A stretch of 64,000 bases of DNA, from contig QYRS01000002.1 of the NCBI GenBank assembly GCA_006503535.1, positions 1,178,001 through 1,242,000 on the forward strand, read 5' to 3'. A program made the position numbers and the translations under genes. This document shows positions 45,283-57,452 of the stretch, piece by piece (the first letter of the stretch is position 1; each line of letters starts with the position of its first letter). The notes under the pieces were generated by a model, which had not been told where the DNA came from, did not search any database, and was given only the letters and a program-made list of their open reading frames with translations. The DNA is from Arthrinium phaeospermum (taxonomy: Eukaryota > Ascomycota > Sordariomycetes > Amphisphaeriales > Apiosporaceae).

Positions 45283-48200
45283 TTATCCGGCCCCGCCGCC
45301 GCCGGTCTGGCCCCCGAAGAAGAAGCCGTCAAACAGGTCGACTTGCTGCCCGTCGCTGAAGTCGTGGTGCATGCCCTCCCAGCCGAGGCCGAACCCGAGG
45401 TCCATCTGCTCGTTGTTCATGTTGTCGTCGTAGCTGCCGGGTCCTCCCATGTTGGCCAGGCCCTGTAAGAAGTCCATGCCCTGGAGGTCCGAGTAGTTGA
45501 GCTGCTGGCCGCCGGGCGTAAAGGCCGAGGACGCCGGCGACGTGGTGTTAAGAATATTGGCCATGCTTGTGGTTCCCGGGGCCGACACGGGCGTGGTGAG
45601 GCTGGTCACAGAGAGCGGGGACTGCACCTGCTGGCCCGAAGGTGACGGCAAGAGGACGGGGTCGATGGCCGAGTTGTCTGGTGCCGTGTTTGTGTCGGGG
45701 CTTGCGCTTGTGCTCAAGTTCGTGGTCGGCATGCCACGCAGCATGGAGAAGCCGTCTGGGTCTGGCTTGATACTCGGAATCGAAAGACTGAACTGCTGGT
45801 TCGGTTGCATGGGGCGCAGCTGGTTGGAAAAATTGTTCATAGCAAATCCATCAGTCGACGGGGTGGAGGCCATTTCAAATTGGGACTGGGGTGTTGGACG
45901 GAAGCTGGCCTGTTCCATCGATGCCCGGTACTGCTGCTGCTGCTGTTGTTTCTGACGGTTTGCTGTTGCATCACGCGCTGAGATATAGTCTCGATCATGG
46001 CTCCCCTTGGAGTTATGCTTGGACCGACTGATAACCTGCCCGAAGCCGCCTTTCGACGATGCCATTTTGATCGTGGCTTTTGACGTACGATCGAATGCAT
46101 CCCGGCACGCCTCTGCTGGGGGACACTTTTCAATGAGATCGGAGAAGACCGACGTAGCTGCAAGTATGGTGAAATCAACCTCATCATTGCTCTGTTGTAA
46201 TTGTTGTTAGCCCAACTCAGAAACGAATGAGCGATTTGTGTAAACTTACCAGACGACTTCGTACTATACGCGAATGCCATATGGCATACAGATACGAAAT
46301 GCCCGCCATGAACAAATGATGCGTTGCCAAGTAGGTGTAGTTGACACGACCCATGACGTGAAGCTGTCGGTACAGACGGATGATCTTTTGGCCCGCTTCC
46401 GCAACTTTGAGGTAGACTCTTTCGACATCTTCTCCTTGCTCTGCTGGGTAGATCGAAGGGCTATCCATCTCTCTCGAGGTGTTGTATTCTCCCTCAAACA
46501 TGGCAGGCACGCTAAGACTCTGTCTGTACAACATAATGATGGCTTGCCAGTAGTTGAGGTCCAGAAAATCAGTGGAGAAAGCCACGCCGGAGTCTTCCCT
46601 TTTAGGGGAACTGTTCTTCCATTCCAGCAGACGTCTGTCGATATCTCTCCTCCATGAACGGAATGAGTCGAACTGGTCTAGGAATGGAGAAGGCAGGTGC
46701 GTGTGCATATAGATGTTGCCGCTGTTCTGGCCGGTTTTCCTCGCAATGAGTGCTTGCTGGTACTGGAGGACCTGGAGGATTTCCGACTGTAGAAGGCGGA
46801 GACGGAAATAGTGGTAGGCTACAATCTTGTAGGAGCTTTCGGTCCCAGATGGCGGGTTGAGGCCAGAAAGTGTTATGTACTTGTCGTCCAGGAGCGAAGG
46901 GAATTCAGTGGTGACGACCTGATCCGAAACCCCAAAAGGCCGGCCGACACAAGTGCTGACGAGTCTATCGAGGGAGTATGTGCACCACCAGAGTCTTCTT
47001 CGCATATCTCGCACATACTCGCGTCTTCCTCGCTCTTTCCAGTGCCCCTCACGTGGATTTTCGGCATCGGTGGGTGGTCCAGGTTTCCCATTTGGCAAGC
47101 CAACCTCTACGTCTTTGCCATCCTCATAATGGAGACCAAGGTCGACAGCCAAGCGAACGGCTACGCCGACAATATACCTATGAGCGTGTTAGTTATGGTC
47201 CAAAACACGGCTGATTCGAAACGTACCACAAGCCAGGGGGGACGGGGCGAAGCAACGCAAAGTTTGCAAGCAACAGCACGGCTTGTAGCTCCTCCAGGCC
47301 GCCCCCACTATTACTCAGGCATGCTTCTAGATGGACAATAGCACTGGCATGATATTCTTCAGGTTGGGCTTGTCTCGACCCTTTGGCCTCACCATCACCA
47401 TCAGTGGGCTTGGAAGGCGGTCCGTCCATGATGATACCGCCACCGATCGCGAAAACCATGTTCAGGATGTACAGTTCTCTTGGGCCCCTTATCCTGCCTT
47501 CACTGGCGTAGGCTAGCTCGAACATTTCCATGAAGTTGATACGGTGTAGGACGGGTATCTGGGGGTTCGCATGTTCAAAGTACAGGTTCACCAGTTTCAT
47601 GGCTAGCTCCTTGTTAGGGAACTCAGCCTGGCTGATAGTGGGCTTGGTATGCAAGCCAAAGAATGAGTCTCGCATTGAAGTGCCCGATGCGATGGCTCCG
47701 TTGCCAGCTATCGGTTTATACGGACGCACACCCCCGGTCTTGTCGGAACTCGAGCGTTGGTCGCCCATAGAAGATTGGACAGCGGCAAACACCACACGTG
47801 CAAACGAGACGCCATTTGCAGACCCGAGCTGCCTCTTGGATGGCACAGTACTCCGACTTGCGGTATGGTGCTGCTTGCCATTGTCATTCGCATGATTGTC
47901 TTGGCGTGGTGGTGCGCGGCGGTCTGACGAGTCATGCGGGCCGGACGAATTGCCATCGGTCGGCGAGACACCGGCACCACCATCCACTCCAACCCGAGAG
48001 CAGTGATCGAGGTCCTCCGAGGGCGGAAATTGAACGCTGTTGGCGCGTAATAGCGCCTCTAATTGTTCGACGCGCGTTTCGAGATAATAGACATAGCTAG
48101 AAGAATTACGTCAGCGACCAAACACAGGACTCGCGCAAGGTTGCGCCTTTTTTTTCTTTTCTCCTTTTGTCGCAGGGAACCAGCAAAAGACGAGAGCCAT

Positions 48201-48525
48201 TGACTAACCTCCGAGGAATCTCTCGCTTCGTTATCGGGTCGTAGCCTACACAGGGGACTCGAGCTTTCTCGCAGCTCGCACAGCTCGGGAGCTTTTGGTC
48301 GCAGCGGTTCTTGCGCAGGCGGCAGCGGTTGCAGGCGCTGACATTGCGAAAGTTGCTGCTCTGGCCAATCTTAACTCCGGTCGCAGCATCGGTCGGCGAT
48401 TGATCCGTGGAAGGCGATGTCGCGGCGGCTGGCGCAGCAGGATTTGGGGAGGCTCTTTCGGGCGAGGAGCGCCTCGGTCGCTTGGACGGATGGGCGTCCG
48501 GAGTGGGCGGTGAGTGCGTCGACAT
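45283..48525 (-). CDS. Zn2Cys6 transcription factor with coiled coil and Gln/Ser-rich tail
   Basis: Exons 48525..48209, 48096..47227, 47177..46250 and 46191..45283 give 1007 residues. The zinc cluster is C65, C68, C75, C82, C85 and C92, in ACNRCRLRKNRCD and SCASCEKARVPC. It is followed by VGYDPITKREIPR and, across the first intron, SYVYYLETRVEQLEALL, a dimerisation coiled coil. The fungal-specific middle domain includes YFEHANPQIPVLHRINF, RLAVDLGLHYED, RRRLWWCTYSLDRLVSTCVGRPF and YLATHHLFMAGISYLYAIW. The tail has a polyglutamine run and a Ser/Thr/Pro-rich, probably activating, region. The ATG at 48525 is the first in frame (MSTHSPPTPDAHPSKRPRR, with a basic nuclear-localisation-like patch). 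Class certain; target unknown. Confidence 0.9.
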
Positions 48526-51500
48526 TGGAAAAATCGCGGCGCGGCTAGCTTGGCTGGCACACGCAGACAATGATAGCTGCCCACCGGCAGGCAATCGAGC
48601 TCAAACTGTGGCGCAAAGGCTGGCGCAAGGTGCAACGGATTGCTGCAGCTTTTGTCGACTGGCTAATCCCGAGTTTGGCAGAGCCTAACCCCCCATTTCT
48701 GTAGTATCGCGGGTTTTGTTTGATTCGGGGGAGCCGGGGGATTCGTAAGAGCTTTGGGAGGCAGCTATAATGCGGGGAACGAGAAGCTGTTGCGAAACCA
48801 GAGAAAGAAAGAGCTTGTTCCGAACCGCACGAGGACGTTTCACGGCGACCAAGCTACCTAGTAGTAGCTTTTGCTCATTAACGGGATGATGTGAATGATG
48901 ATATTCGCCTGTGACTTCGAGCGTGTCGGTAGGGTAGCTGAGTATGTCCGCCGATGCCTGTTGGTTGGTTGTAAGGTAAGAAGAATTGAACAAGTTAAGC
49001 TAAACTTAAGGTGAGATGGGGTGGTGCTGGCTCAATTACGTATAATAGATGACATATATCTAGGTATATATCGGACGAAAGGTGCTTCGTGTAACGGTTA
49101 TTGAGGTATTTTGCAAGAGTTGGTCAATTGTCACGTCAAGCTGGGTAACATAACGTAGCGAGTTGGTAGGAGATGAGCTTGCGCACGAGGGATAGGCAGG
49201 CGGACAGGTTGGTTAGGTAGGTTCTTGATTGATAGATTGATTGCTTGATACGAGCAAAAGTTTCGAGATAACGACACATGGGAACACCAAGGATAAGCAA
49301 GCTACATGGGTAGGCTCTCTCGGTCTCTCTGCCTTCATACGTCAGTCATATCGGATGTCGGTGTAGCAGGATCCAAACTTGGAAAGCACTTGCCCCGAAG
49401 GCGAAGCCAGGCATCCAGGGGAAAGGCGTAACGAATGCATTCGAGAGCAATTGGCTTTTTCTTCCCACCCAGCTGACGAGGATTTCTGACGAGGGTAGGT
49501 GGAGGGGTCCTTGGCCTGCCCTTGATAAGGTTGGAAAACCAGAGCTACGAATCAGCGGTCCCAGTGTCGAGAATGATCGACCTAGATGCCCCATGGCCTC
49601 TCCACAATCCGCTCCGCTCTGCCCGAACTCTTAGGAGTTTGGGAACGTGCAACCCCCACACTTGACACCACCCACCCCCAAGATCCCGAAATGCCAACCT
49701 GCCAAATGCCTGACAAATGCCTGGACAAATGTTGGTGAACGGCTGCATATTCGAAGGTGGATGTCGCCGGTCGGGGGAGGGGAAGCGGGGGGCCCACTCC
49801 ATTCTACTTCTATCGGGGCATTTCCAGTGACAACAGCGAATGGCGGATATATAATATACTTGGATTGTAGGTAGTGGTTGTGCTATCTCGGAAGGAGCCC
49901 CGGCCAAGCAGCTATGCCTTAAAGACTAACCAGAACCCGAGGCCACAAAAGGCACCCCAAGAATAGGTAACCGAATACAGTTTAGAGTACTATTACTTAT
50001 ATATATTCCTATTAAGAGGGGACCCTTCATGTTAAGTATTGAAACCTTTACATGCGATCTATCAGAAACGAAGCCGGATTTTTTCTTATCGAGGGCGCAC
50101 TTTTCTTCCCCCATCACTGGCCATGTAGCTCATGACCAAAGGCCATCAGAAGAAAATGCCACCGCTTTCTCTTGGAACCATTGGTAACACAAGCTAAAAC
50201 CAACACACATTCGACAGGCTTGCCTCCCCAACCCAGAGACGAGACTAGCCTATCACAGCTTGAGCAGCTTGGCACGAGTACGCGCTACCTACTAAAGATG
50301 CATAGAACTTATAGTCATAGCGCAATCCTTAGTTGAGCCTCTATTACCACATGCCCCCCTATTTATTTGCTTCTTCTGGGTGAAATTTTACAACCACCAC
50401 CTACTTCCTGACTTAGGTAATGAGTTTACGTCTCAAGGCAATTGCCAAGTCAACAAGCCAAGGCCGGGCACCAGGCCACGCTAGCACTTACATAAGAATC
50501 GCACACCGGCGAGACCTCGTCTCGATCAATCATGTGCCCGGCTTCATTTCCCCCCTTTACCGCCCTTTGTGCCATGGCCCGGCCTGGATGAAGTAGAAGA
50601 AAGCACTCGTCTGCTGAGACACTGCACTCGGACGATGGACTGCATATGATGGGCAGACTTGCAGGGGGGAGGGTCCAGCTCCTAGACATCTAACGAGCAA
50701 GAAGAAGGAATTATTCTACAACGGTCAAGTGTGTCTCATACAGCTGCAAAGTCTGAAGGGTGGGGGCGCGCGGTGAGGGACGACGTATGCCGTCAAAGCC
50801 CATCGCTCTTTCTAAATGAACATTGAGTTTACATTAGGCTGGGTATCTGTCAGACATGTACTAGAACTCCAAATGACATATCAGTCGCTGCTTCACACGC
50901 GGCTTGGGTGGGTGGGGTTGACTACCTGCCGTCCTTCCCAGCCGGCAGAAGCACGCGAGGTCATATCACAGCAGGCGGCTGTTGTTGTTGCTGCTGCTGC
51001 TACAACATCACGATGGGCAAAGCACGGTGCATTTGTTTGTATGCGGGTAGATAAAAGGCGTAACAAGTTGCTTCTCTCTCATTTCCGCTGTCTCTGAGTG
51101 CATTCCCTAATGCAGCCCAAGAGGCAGCCAGCCAGACTCCATATCCATCCATGCAATATGAGATACAAATGACCAAATCAAACTATAGCTTGGTATCTCT
51201 TGCTGTAAACTAGTCCTGGCAGGCCCCTTGTCACCCTCACCTGGCCATCCAAAAAGCAAACCCGTAGGAAAAAAACCAAAGTGAAACCCAAACTGCGCGC
51301 GCACACACCAAGACCCAGTGGTATATCCCATCAACGAAATGTCGGTTCCAAAACAAAACCGAGTTAAACAATAACAAAACGAGAGTCGCCTCTCTGGCCC
51401 GATTGGATGATGCCGGGGCTTCTTGCGCCTGGCATCTCTCCACCGGACAGTGTCTTTCTTTTCCTCCGAAACAACCAGAAATTGATCAAAAGCCAACGCC

Positions 51501-51945
51501 CCTCGAGGTCATCTCGAGTCTATGCATTGTCCCATTCGTGCATGCCGCCAAGTTGCATGTTGTCCAGAAAAGCAGAGCTTAAAACAAAACACCCAAAGTC
51601 CCAAATTCCCTTCAATCCTTGTGCCGTACCGTGTCCCTTTGCCATCCGAGGCCCTGTTTCCTTCTATAACCGTGTTGTTGTTGTTGTTGCTTTGTTTCGC
51701 CCTGTCCCTCCCTGAGGTTTCCTAATGCTGTGATGCTGTGCTAAATCGAAAAGACCGATTGGCCATAAAAACAGTCGGTGAAAAAGGGTCGTAATTCGTG
51801 ATTCGACAAGATGTCGATGTTTTCTCTATACTCTCTTGCTCAAGAGATGTCCTTTCGGTCGTCGACGTAAAAATACGTAAAGTAAACTGCTCTGCAGCCG
51901 GCTCAGTGAACTTGAGCCACCAAGCGTGCTCGCACTAAGAGTTGC
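48526..51945. other. Intergenic, about 3.4 kb
   Basis: Upstream region of the third regulator and 3' flank of the MFS transporter. It contains GTT/GCT trinucleotide stretches near 50980 and 51675. Only short frames; none is recognisable. Confidence 0.6.
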
Positions 51946-53803
51946 TTAGTTGGTGGAAGGCGCAGCCTCGAGATCGCCCTCGGCCTTCTCGTCATATGTC
52001 TTCTGTGTGGGGATGCGCAGGGCAATGAATGCTCCAGCAATTGTAACAAGAGCACTGAACCACCAAGCAAGACCCGAGTAGCCTGTGTCAAGGCCAAAAG
52101 CGTAAAGCATGCCCGACACAGCAGGGGCGAGGGCACGGCACAAGCTCGCTGTGGAAGCAGCAACGCCGTTGATGGTACCAAGAGCCCGCTGGCTGGGAGC
52201 GGCATCGGCAATAAGCATAGCGTTGCTAGGGTAGGCGAGACTCGCGAAGGTCGATTTCCACACAATGATGAAGCAGATGCCGATCATGCGCAGGTTGTCG
52301 GGTAACAGCACAAGATATGGCGTCACCAAGTAGAGCGCAAAGTAGGCGACGGCCACAAGCTGGAACACGCGGAGGTGTCCCAGGCGTCCAAGAGCGAAAG
52401 GAACGAGGAATGCGTTGATCAGCATCGAGTAGATGCCCTGGCCACTCATCAAGACACCGGTTTCCGCGGTGCTGAATCCGAAACCGCCTACAAATTTGAA
52501 GGGCAGTGCCATCGGCTTGGGAGGGTTCGGCGATTCGGTGGCAAGGAAAGTTGGCAGCAGAGAATCGAAGGTCATTGTGTGGCTAGTGAACAATTAGCGA
52601 GAGAACTCATTCTCCTGACTTGGTAGTGGACCTACAATGCGAGAATGCCGAAAGCAACTACGTTGAGTACAACGGGGCGTGTGAATTTCTTCGAGTTCGA
52701 TGCATTTGCCGCGGTCATCCCATCGAGGCTGAGCGTGTCTGGTTGCTCGGCAATTGGTCGGGCAGTGTTGATGCGTGGTGAGTTTGCCGGCGAGTTCTCG
52801 GTAGTTCGGTATCCTGGCAGTTGTTCTTCGGGAGCCAAAAGGGGCTGATATTCAGCCGCTGACGCGAACTTGGAGTCCCGATCGGAGTCAGTCCTCCTCG
52901 ACCAAAGACCTGAAACCTTAGCGGTGAGCCAGTTGCCGAGTTCGACTCCGCGATCCTGTTGCTGCTTCTTCTCGAAGTGAGTCTCCTCGAGGAAAAGGAA
53001 TCCAGTCACGACTCCAACTAATACAACAAAGGCGCTGAACAGGTTAGGGAGAAGGTATGGGTAAGCGTCCCAGATGGATCCCTTGGTAAACAGGTTAGGG
53101 TAGGTTTCACAAGGCTTTGCGAGAGCTCCGCCGATCATAGGACCGATAATCGACCCAATGCACCATACAATTGGCATCATCGTGAAGGCGCGCGCTACGG
53201 GCACTGTTAGTCGCTTGGGCTCGAAGTTTCGCTGGAAGACAACTCACGTCGATGCTCTTTGGCAGTCACCAGTTCAGTCACGGTAGACTGAAGAACTCCC
53301 ATGTTGCCATTGAGCAAGCCTCCAACGGCGCGCGCGGCAAGAGCCACCCAAAGATTCTGCGCGAATCCAAAGATCAAGACGCTCACGGCGGTACCCATGA
53401 GACCAGTCAGCAGGACAGGCTTGCGGCCGACTCTGTCGCTCAGGCGACCCCAGAGGAAGCCCGTCGAGAATTCGGCGAAGGTGAATGCCGATGTCACTAA
53501 GCCTGCGTAGAACGAGATTTTGTTGTGGTCGTCTGTGATGTGAAAGTCCTTGACCATGTAGTAGACGTAGGGAAATATTCCCATGAAAGCGATAGGCTCG
53601 CAAATGCGGCAGATAGCTGGCGAAAGGTTAGTTCAAGGCTTGCAATAGATGTCCGCATGGACAGACGAGCGAGCTGGGCCACTCAACATACCTAATACAA
53701 GCATCTGTCTCCGCGGGAAAGGTGGTGCCACGGTCTGTACGGGAAGAAGGGATCCCTTCGAGTGGCGGGAGGTCTCATGACCCCGGGCTTCAGGTGTAGT
53801 CAT
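51946..53803 (-). CDS. MFS transporter, DHA1-type
   Basis: Exons 53803..53692, 53616..53248, 53194..52636 and 52582..51946 give 558 residues with about twelve membrane segments. The first helix starts in AICRICEPIAFMGIFPYVYYM. Loop 2-3 holds the MFS motif GRLSDRVGRKPVLL, and helix 5 includes PIVWCIGSIIGPMIGGALA, the antiporter-type motif. A long, Ser-rich central loop (about 270-345) separates the two halves. DHA1 proteins export drugs or metabolites by proton exchange; the substrate cannot be told. All three introns have GTATGT, GTGAGT or GTAGGT donors. The ATG at 53803 gives a hydrophilic start, MTTPEARGHETS. Confidence 0.92.
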
Positions 53804-54978
53804 GATGGCGGTGGTTGACGTATTTGCTGGTCAAGCCGAAGAAGTGTAACAACCTGACGGTTCACGCGGGAGTTTTCTAGGCCACAGGCCTTGAGCTGTA
53901 CACGGGACGGTTGGTGTAGTTGCTCCACGAGTGATCTGGTATGTGGCAGCTGGGCTGAGAGGTCATCGACGTCACCTTTGAGGGTGGTGGAAGTGACGGC
54001 TGTGATGACGTTGTTGGCTGCTTGCAAGTAAGGAATGGTTAAGTGAAGACAATCTCCAAGTATGGACGACTTGGAAGAGGCAAGGCAACGACTGGGTGAT
54101 TATATCGGAATCTTGTAAAGATGGAAGGAGAAGGTTGACGGCCAGCAGACTACGACGGATCGAGAAAGATGGGATAATATGTATAAGTAGTCAGTCCAGT
54201 CGTGGGGAGTGGAGTCCCGTAGGGCAGAGCTACATGTCAGTCAAACAAGGAGTTCTGAGGTACCATGCGGAAGATAAATTGGTTTTCCTGTAAGATTGAA
54301 CCGGCGGTGACAGGATCCAGAAAAGCAAGCGAATGTGAGACTTGAATAGACGATCCTCCCCCAGGTACAAGGTGCCTAGGTGCCCCCGGTGAGTGAGGCG
54401 ATAGTGTCCAAAGTGGCATGGGAGCCTCTGGAACTCGTTCCGTACCACTGGTTTCGCTGTGGAGCCCATGGGCTCGTTTGCATGTATTACTTGTGGACAG
54501 CGAGGTACAAGTATTATGGATGGGTGTATGCCGGTACTAGCACGAGCTGACGTAGGAGTCATCTTCTCCTAACAAGCCATGCTGGGATCCGGCTATAAGA
54601 TGAGAATCCCCGGTCAAGAATGACAGGGCGGCCGGTGGAAACATCGTCTTAACCACATGGATTGGATAAGTGGGTTGGACCTCACGACGTTGAGGGTGAT
54701 CCCTGTAGACCGTGGCCGATGGGCTCAACTTGCTTTTGACCAGGGGTTGGCTCACTGCCCGCCAGCACCGGGGTGAGGAAAAAAAAAAAGTATGCGCCAA
54801 ACCTCGGACGATTACAAAGATGGAGACACAAATTAAGAGTTCCCCCTAACCTAGATGCTAAAAAGAAAGGAAGGAAGAATCCAAACGGCGCTTGTCCTAA
54901 AGAGGCAGCACCCCTTCCATGCAACTGGACTTGGTAATCACATCGAACAGGAGGAAATCTCATTGGACAGCCCGCCAG

Positions 54979-55899
54979 TCACATCCCGGCACATCCAATG
55001 CGTCCCAGGTGGATCACCATACCGGGTGGAGGATCTGAGAGCGGACTACAGTAACTCTCAGGTCTACTCTGTCCTGTTCTGTCCCAGAAGTCCAGGCGGT
55101 GAGGGAAGTGATCGCAGCAATGCTGGGCTCGGATGCAGTCATCCTCACGGGACCACGCCGTATGTCGTGGCAGCTTATCTATCGGGAAGTCCAACTCCAG
55201 CAGATCAGAGACAGACAGACAGACAGACGGACAGCGGGAGAAAGAACACTTCGGATCAGTGACCGAGGGTGCGCGGCTGGCCTGCACGTGCTGCCTCTGG
55301 CTGTACGAGGCCGGGAAGGGGGCGCGAGATCTCTCAATTGCTATGTTACGCCCGAGTTGTAGTTTCCGCAAGTCGTGGCTGCTTGTGGGAGGGAGCCGGC
55401 ACCAATCCCAAGGATGATTGACGTAGCAGGCCGTGGGCTGCCGTACCAGCCGAGAAATGGCCCGCAGAATATAAACAGGAGACAACAGGTATTTGATGTG
55501 TGTGCACGTAAAGTAAGGTGGGATTTTCTTTTCGATACCTGACGGGAATTCCTGGTACTGGTACCAAAAGCCGATGACGATCTGCTGTTGGTTTGAAGAA
55601 AAAAAAAAGTTTGGTTGACTGGACTGATGTGAGCTGGCAGTTACCGACCGCCGCCTACCCCCTCCAGTACCCAGCAGCCCAGGGCGTGCTAACGTAGCGT
55701 CGGGACTTTGGGGCTCCAGTTCCTGAGTGGCGCAGCTGCCAACAGAGTCTGACGCATCGAATTGAAAATATCTGGGTTGGCCAGCAAGGACGAGCAGCAA
55801 GCATGCGATGCCATCCAAGCTCTCCGATTCGATGGTCGGATTGGTTTGAAGTAACATGTTGCACAAGATTCCATGATGCATCTGGGTCTTGCTTGTCAT
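54979..55899 (-). CDS. Candidate orphan frame, 306 residues
   Basis: Real ATG at 55899 (MTSKTQMHHGILCNML) and 306 codons without a stop, in a region otherwise lacking frames of this length. The product is Cys/Ser/Pro/Arg-rich with no domain, signal or membrane pattern I recognise. Its 3' half overlaps an ACAG microsatellite (read as CPSVCLSVSD). The chance of such a frame arising randomly in 10 kb of balanced base composition is small but not negligible, so confidence is low. Confidence 0.25.
   Translation of the reverse strand: MTSKTQMHHGILCNMLLQTNPTIESESLDGIACLLLVLAGQPRYFQFDASDSVGSCATQELEPQSPDATLARPGLLGTGGGRRRSVTASSHQSSQPNFFFSSNQQQIVIGFWYQYQEFPSGIEKKIPPYFTCTHIKYLLSPVYILRAISRLVRQPTACYVNHPWDWCRLPPTSSHDLRKLQLGRNIAIERSRAPFPASYSQRQHVQASRAPSVTDPKCSFSRCPSVCLSVSDLLELDFPIDKLPRHTAWSREDDCIRAQHCCDHFPHRLDFWDRTGQSRPESYCSPLSDPPPGMVIHLGRIGCAGM
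55209..55229. repeat. ACAG tetranucleotide repeat
   Basis: Five tandem GACA/ACAG units, with one near-copy after them. Confidence 0.85.
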
Positions 55900-56027
55900 G
55901 GCGGTCTGCCGGCAATAATCTGTCGGCCGGTTTCTGTTTTATTTCTTCCTCAGTTGGAAGATCACCCACGAACCTTAATTTAGCTCATCTTAACTTCGGC
56001 GCACGAGAAGGAAAAAGAGAAGGGGAG

Positions 56028-56045
56028 AAAAAAAAAAAAAAAAAA
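56028..56045. repeat. Homopolymer A tract
   Basis: Eighteen consecutive A on the plus strand, in a purine-rich stretch starting near 56009. Confidence 0.9.
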
Positions 56046-57397
56046 CGGACCGGCACCCGCTTCCACGGCTCCGTGACCGTATACCAAAGTACATCGATAT
56101 AGTCGGCTGCAGGTGGAATATAAACAACTGCACACCAGCCCGAGTATAGGATCGATGCTCCAGCTACGCAAGCGAGAGAGGCACTGCGAGTCGTCGGGTA
56201 GGGAATTCCCACCCTCCGTCACACCATATTGGGAATTGGGCTAATGCTATTTGTTTCCTTTCCCCAGGCTGCACCACCGCATCCCGCATGGGTTTGATGT
56301 CTTATCTGGCACTAACATTGAAATGACTTAGGTCGGATACGTGAGCGCAGAGAAGCCCATGCCCAGTTGCCGGTCTCTGCTGCTGATTGCATGCAGTGCA
56401 GCGCCGCGCAGACCTGCATTGTTCCTCTTGCCTCGATGGATAGCTGCTGTGCAGTCCAGATCAATTGTTACAGAGGACTCAATTGCCCTCGGGCCGAGCC
56501 AGCGAGAGACCCAAGCAGTCTTGTATTGTTCTTACAGTAGGATTGTGAAACCAGAGCATCGATTCGATGCTACCATTCATCTCGTGATCCGGAGGATTTA
56601 ACGGCGAGTTGCATACAGAATGCGATCTCCTGCTCGTTACCATGTTTTGTCTCTTCGCGGATTCGCGACGTGTAGAGTATCGGTGTACCTGATCTACACC
56701 GTACATATGTACTACCGTCGTGTTCAGCTCCCTAACCCTGGCCCCATGAGCTGAACTCGCGTGGCCCTGTTGGGATCATGAAAGGCGTGGCCGATAGCCA
56801 CGGCGTGCTGCCAGGAAAGTGTATTGGTTCGGCGGATACATCATCTACAACCACCCATCTCTTTCGCCAACGCATATCCCATTCAACGGCTGTGGTTGCT
56901 GGCTGTCAGATCAAGAAGGAGTCAGCCAGCCTTGCTTATACACGACTGAGAGCAATGTTGCTATTGTCCAACCACGGTTTGCCTGCCCCCGTACCCAAGT
57001 ATATCCCGTGGGATCTCAACAACCCAATCAGGGATTGTTTCCTCCGGGGGTTAGGTCATTCTGGGTAAATCTACATCGGCTAGTATGGATTCCAAGCATC
57101 CGAATCCTGGTAACGAGCAACCCGCTTTCTATGAGGGAGGAGACCTACTACTGCAACTCCCGGCCGTCATTTGGACCGGGGAAGCAAAAGAAACGAAGAG
57201 ACAAATGATCCGGTGAATTCCTCGCTTGACTGTCGGGTGATTTGTGCGCCTCATCAAATTTTCGCACCGGTAAACGAGTTTCAAAACAAACCCCGGAAAG
57301 CTTCTTTCGCAAAGAAAACAAAATAATGATGAAAAAATGAAAAACGAAAAATAAAACTCTAGTGTGGTGTAGTAACGCGCCTGTGCAGGACTGCACT

Positions 57398-57452
57398 GTA
57401 CCGTACCGTACCGCCTGTCCTGTCCTGTCCTGTCCTGTCCTGTCTGTCCTGT
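57398..57452. repeat. Two adjacent pentanucleotide arrays, (GTACC)3 then (CCTGT)7
   Basis: Three GTACC units at 57398-57412 are followed one base later by six perfect CCTGT units at 57414-57443, a four-base slip (CTGT) and a seventh unit ending at 57452. Confidence 0.92.
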
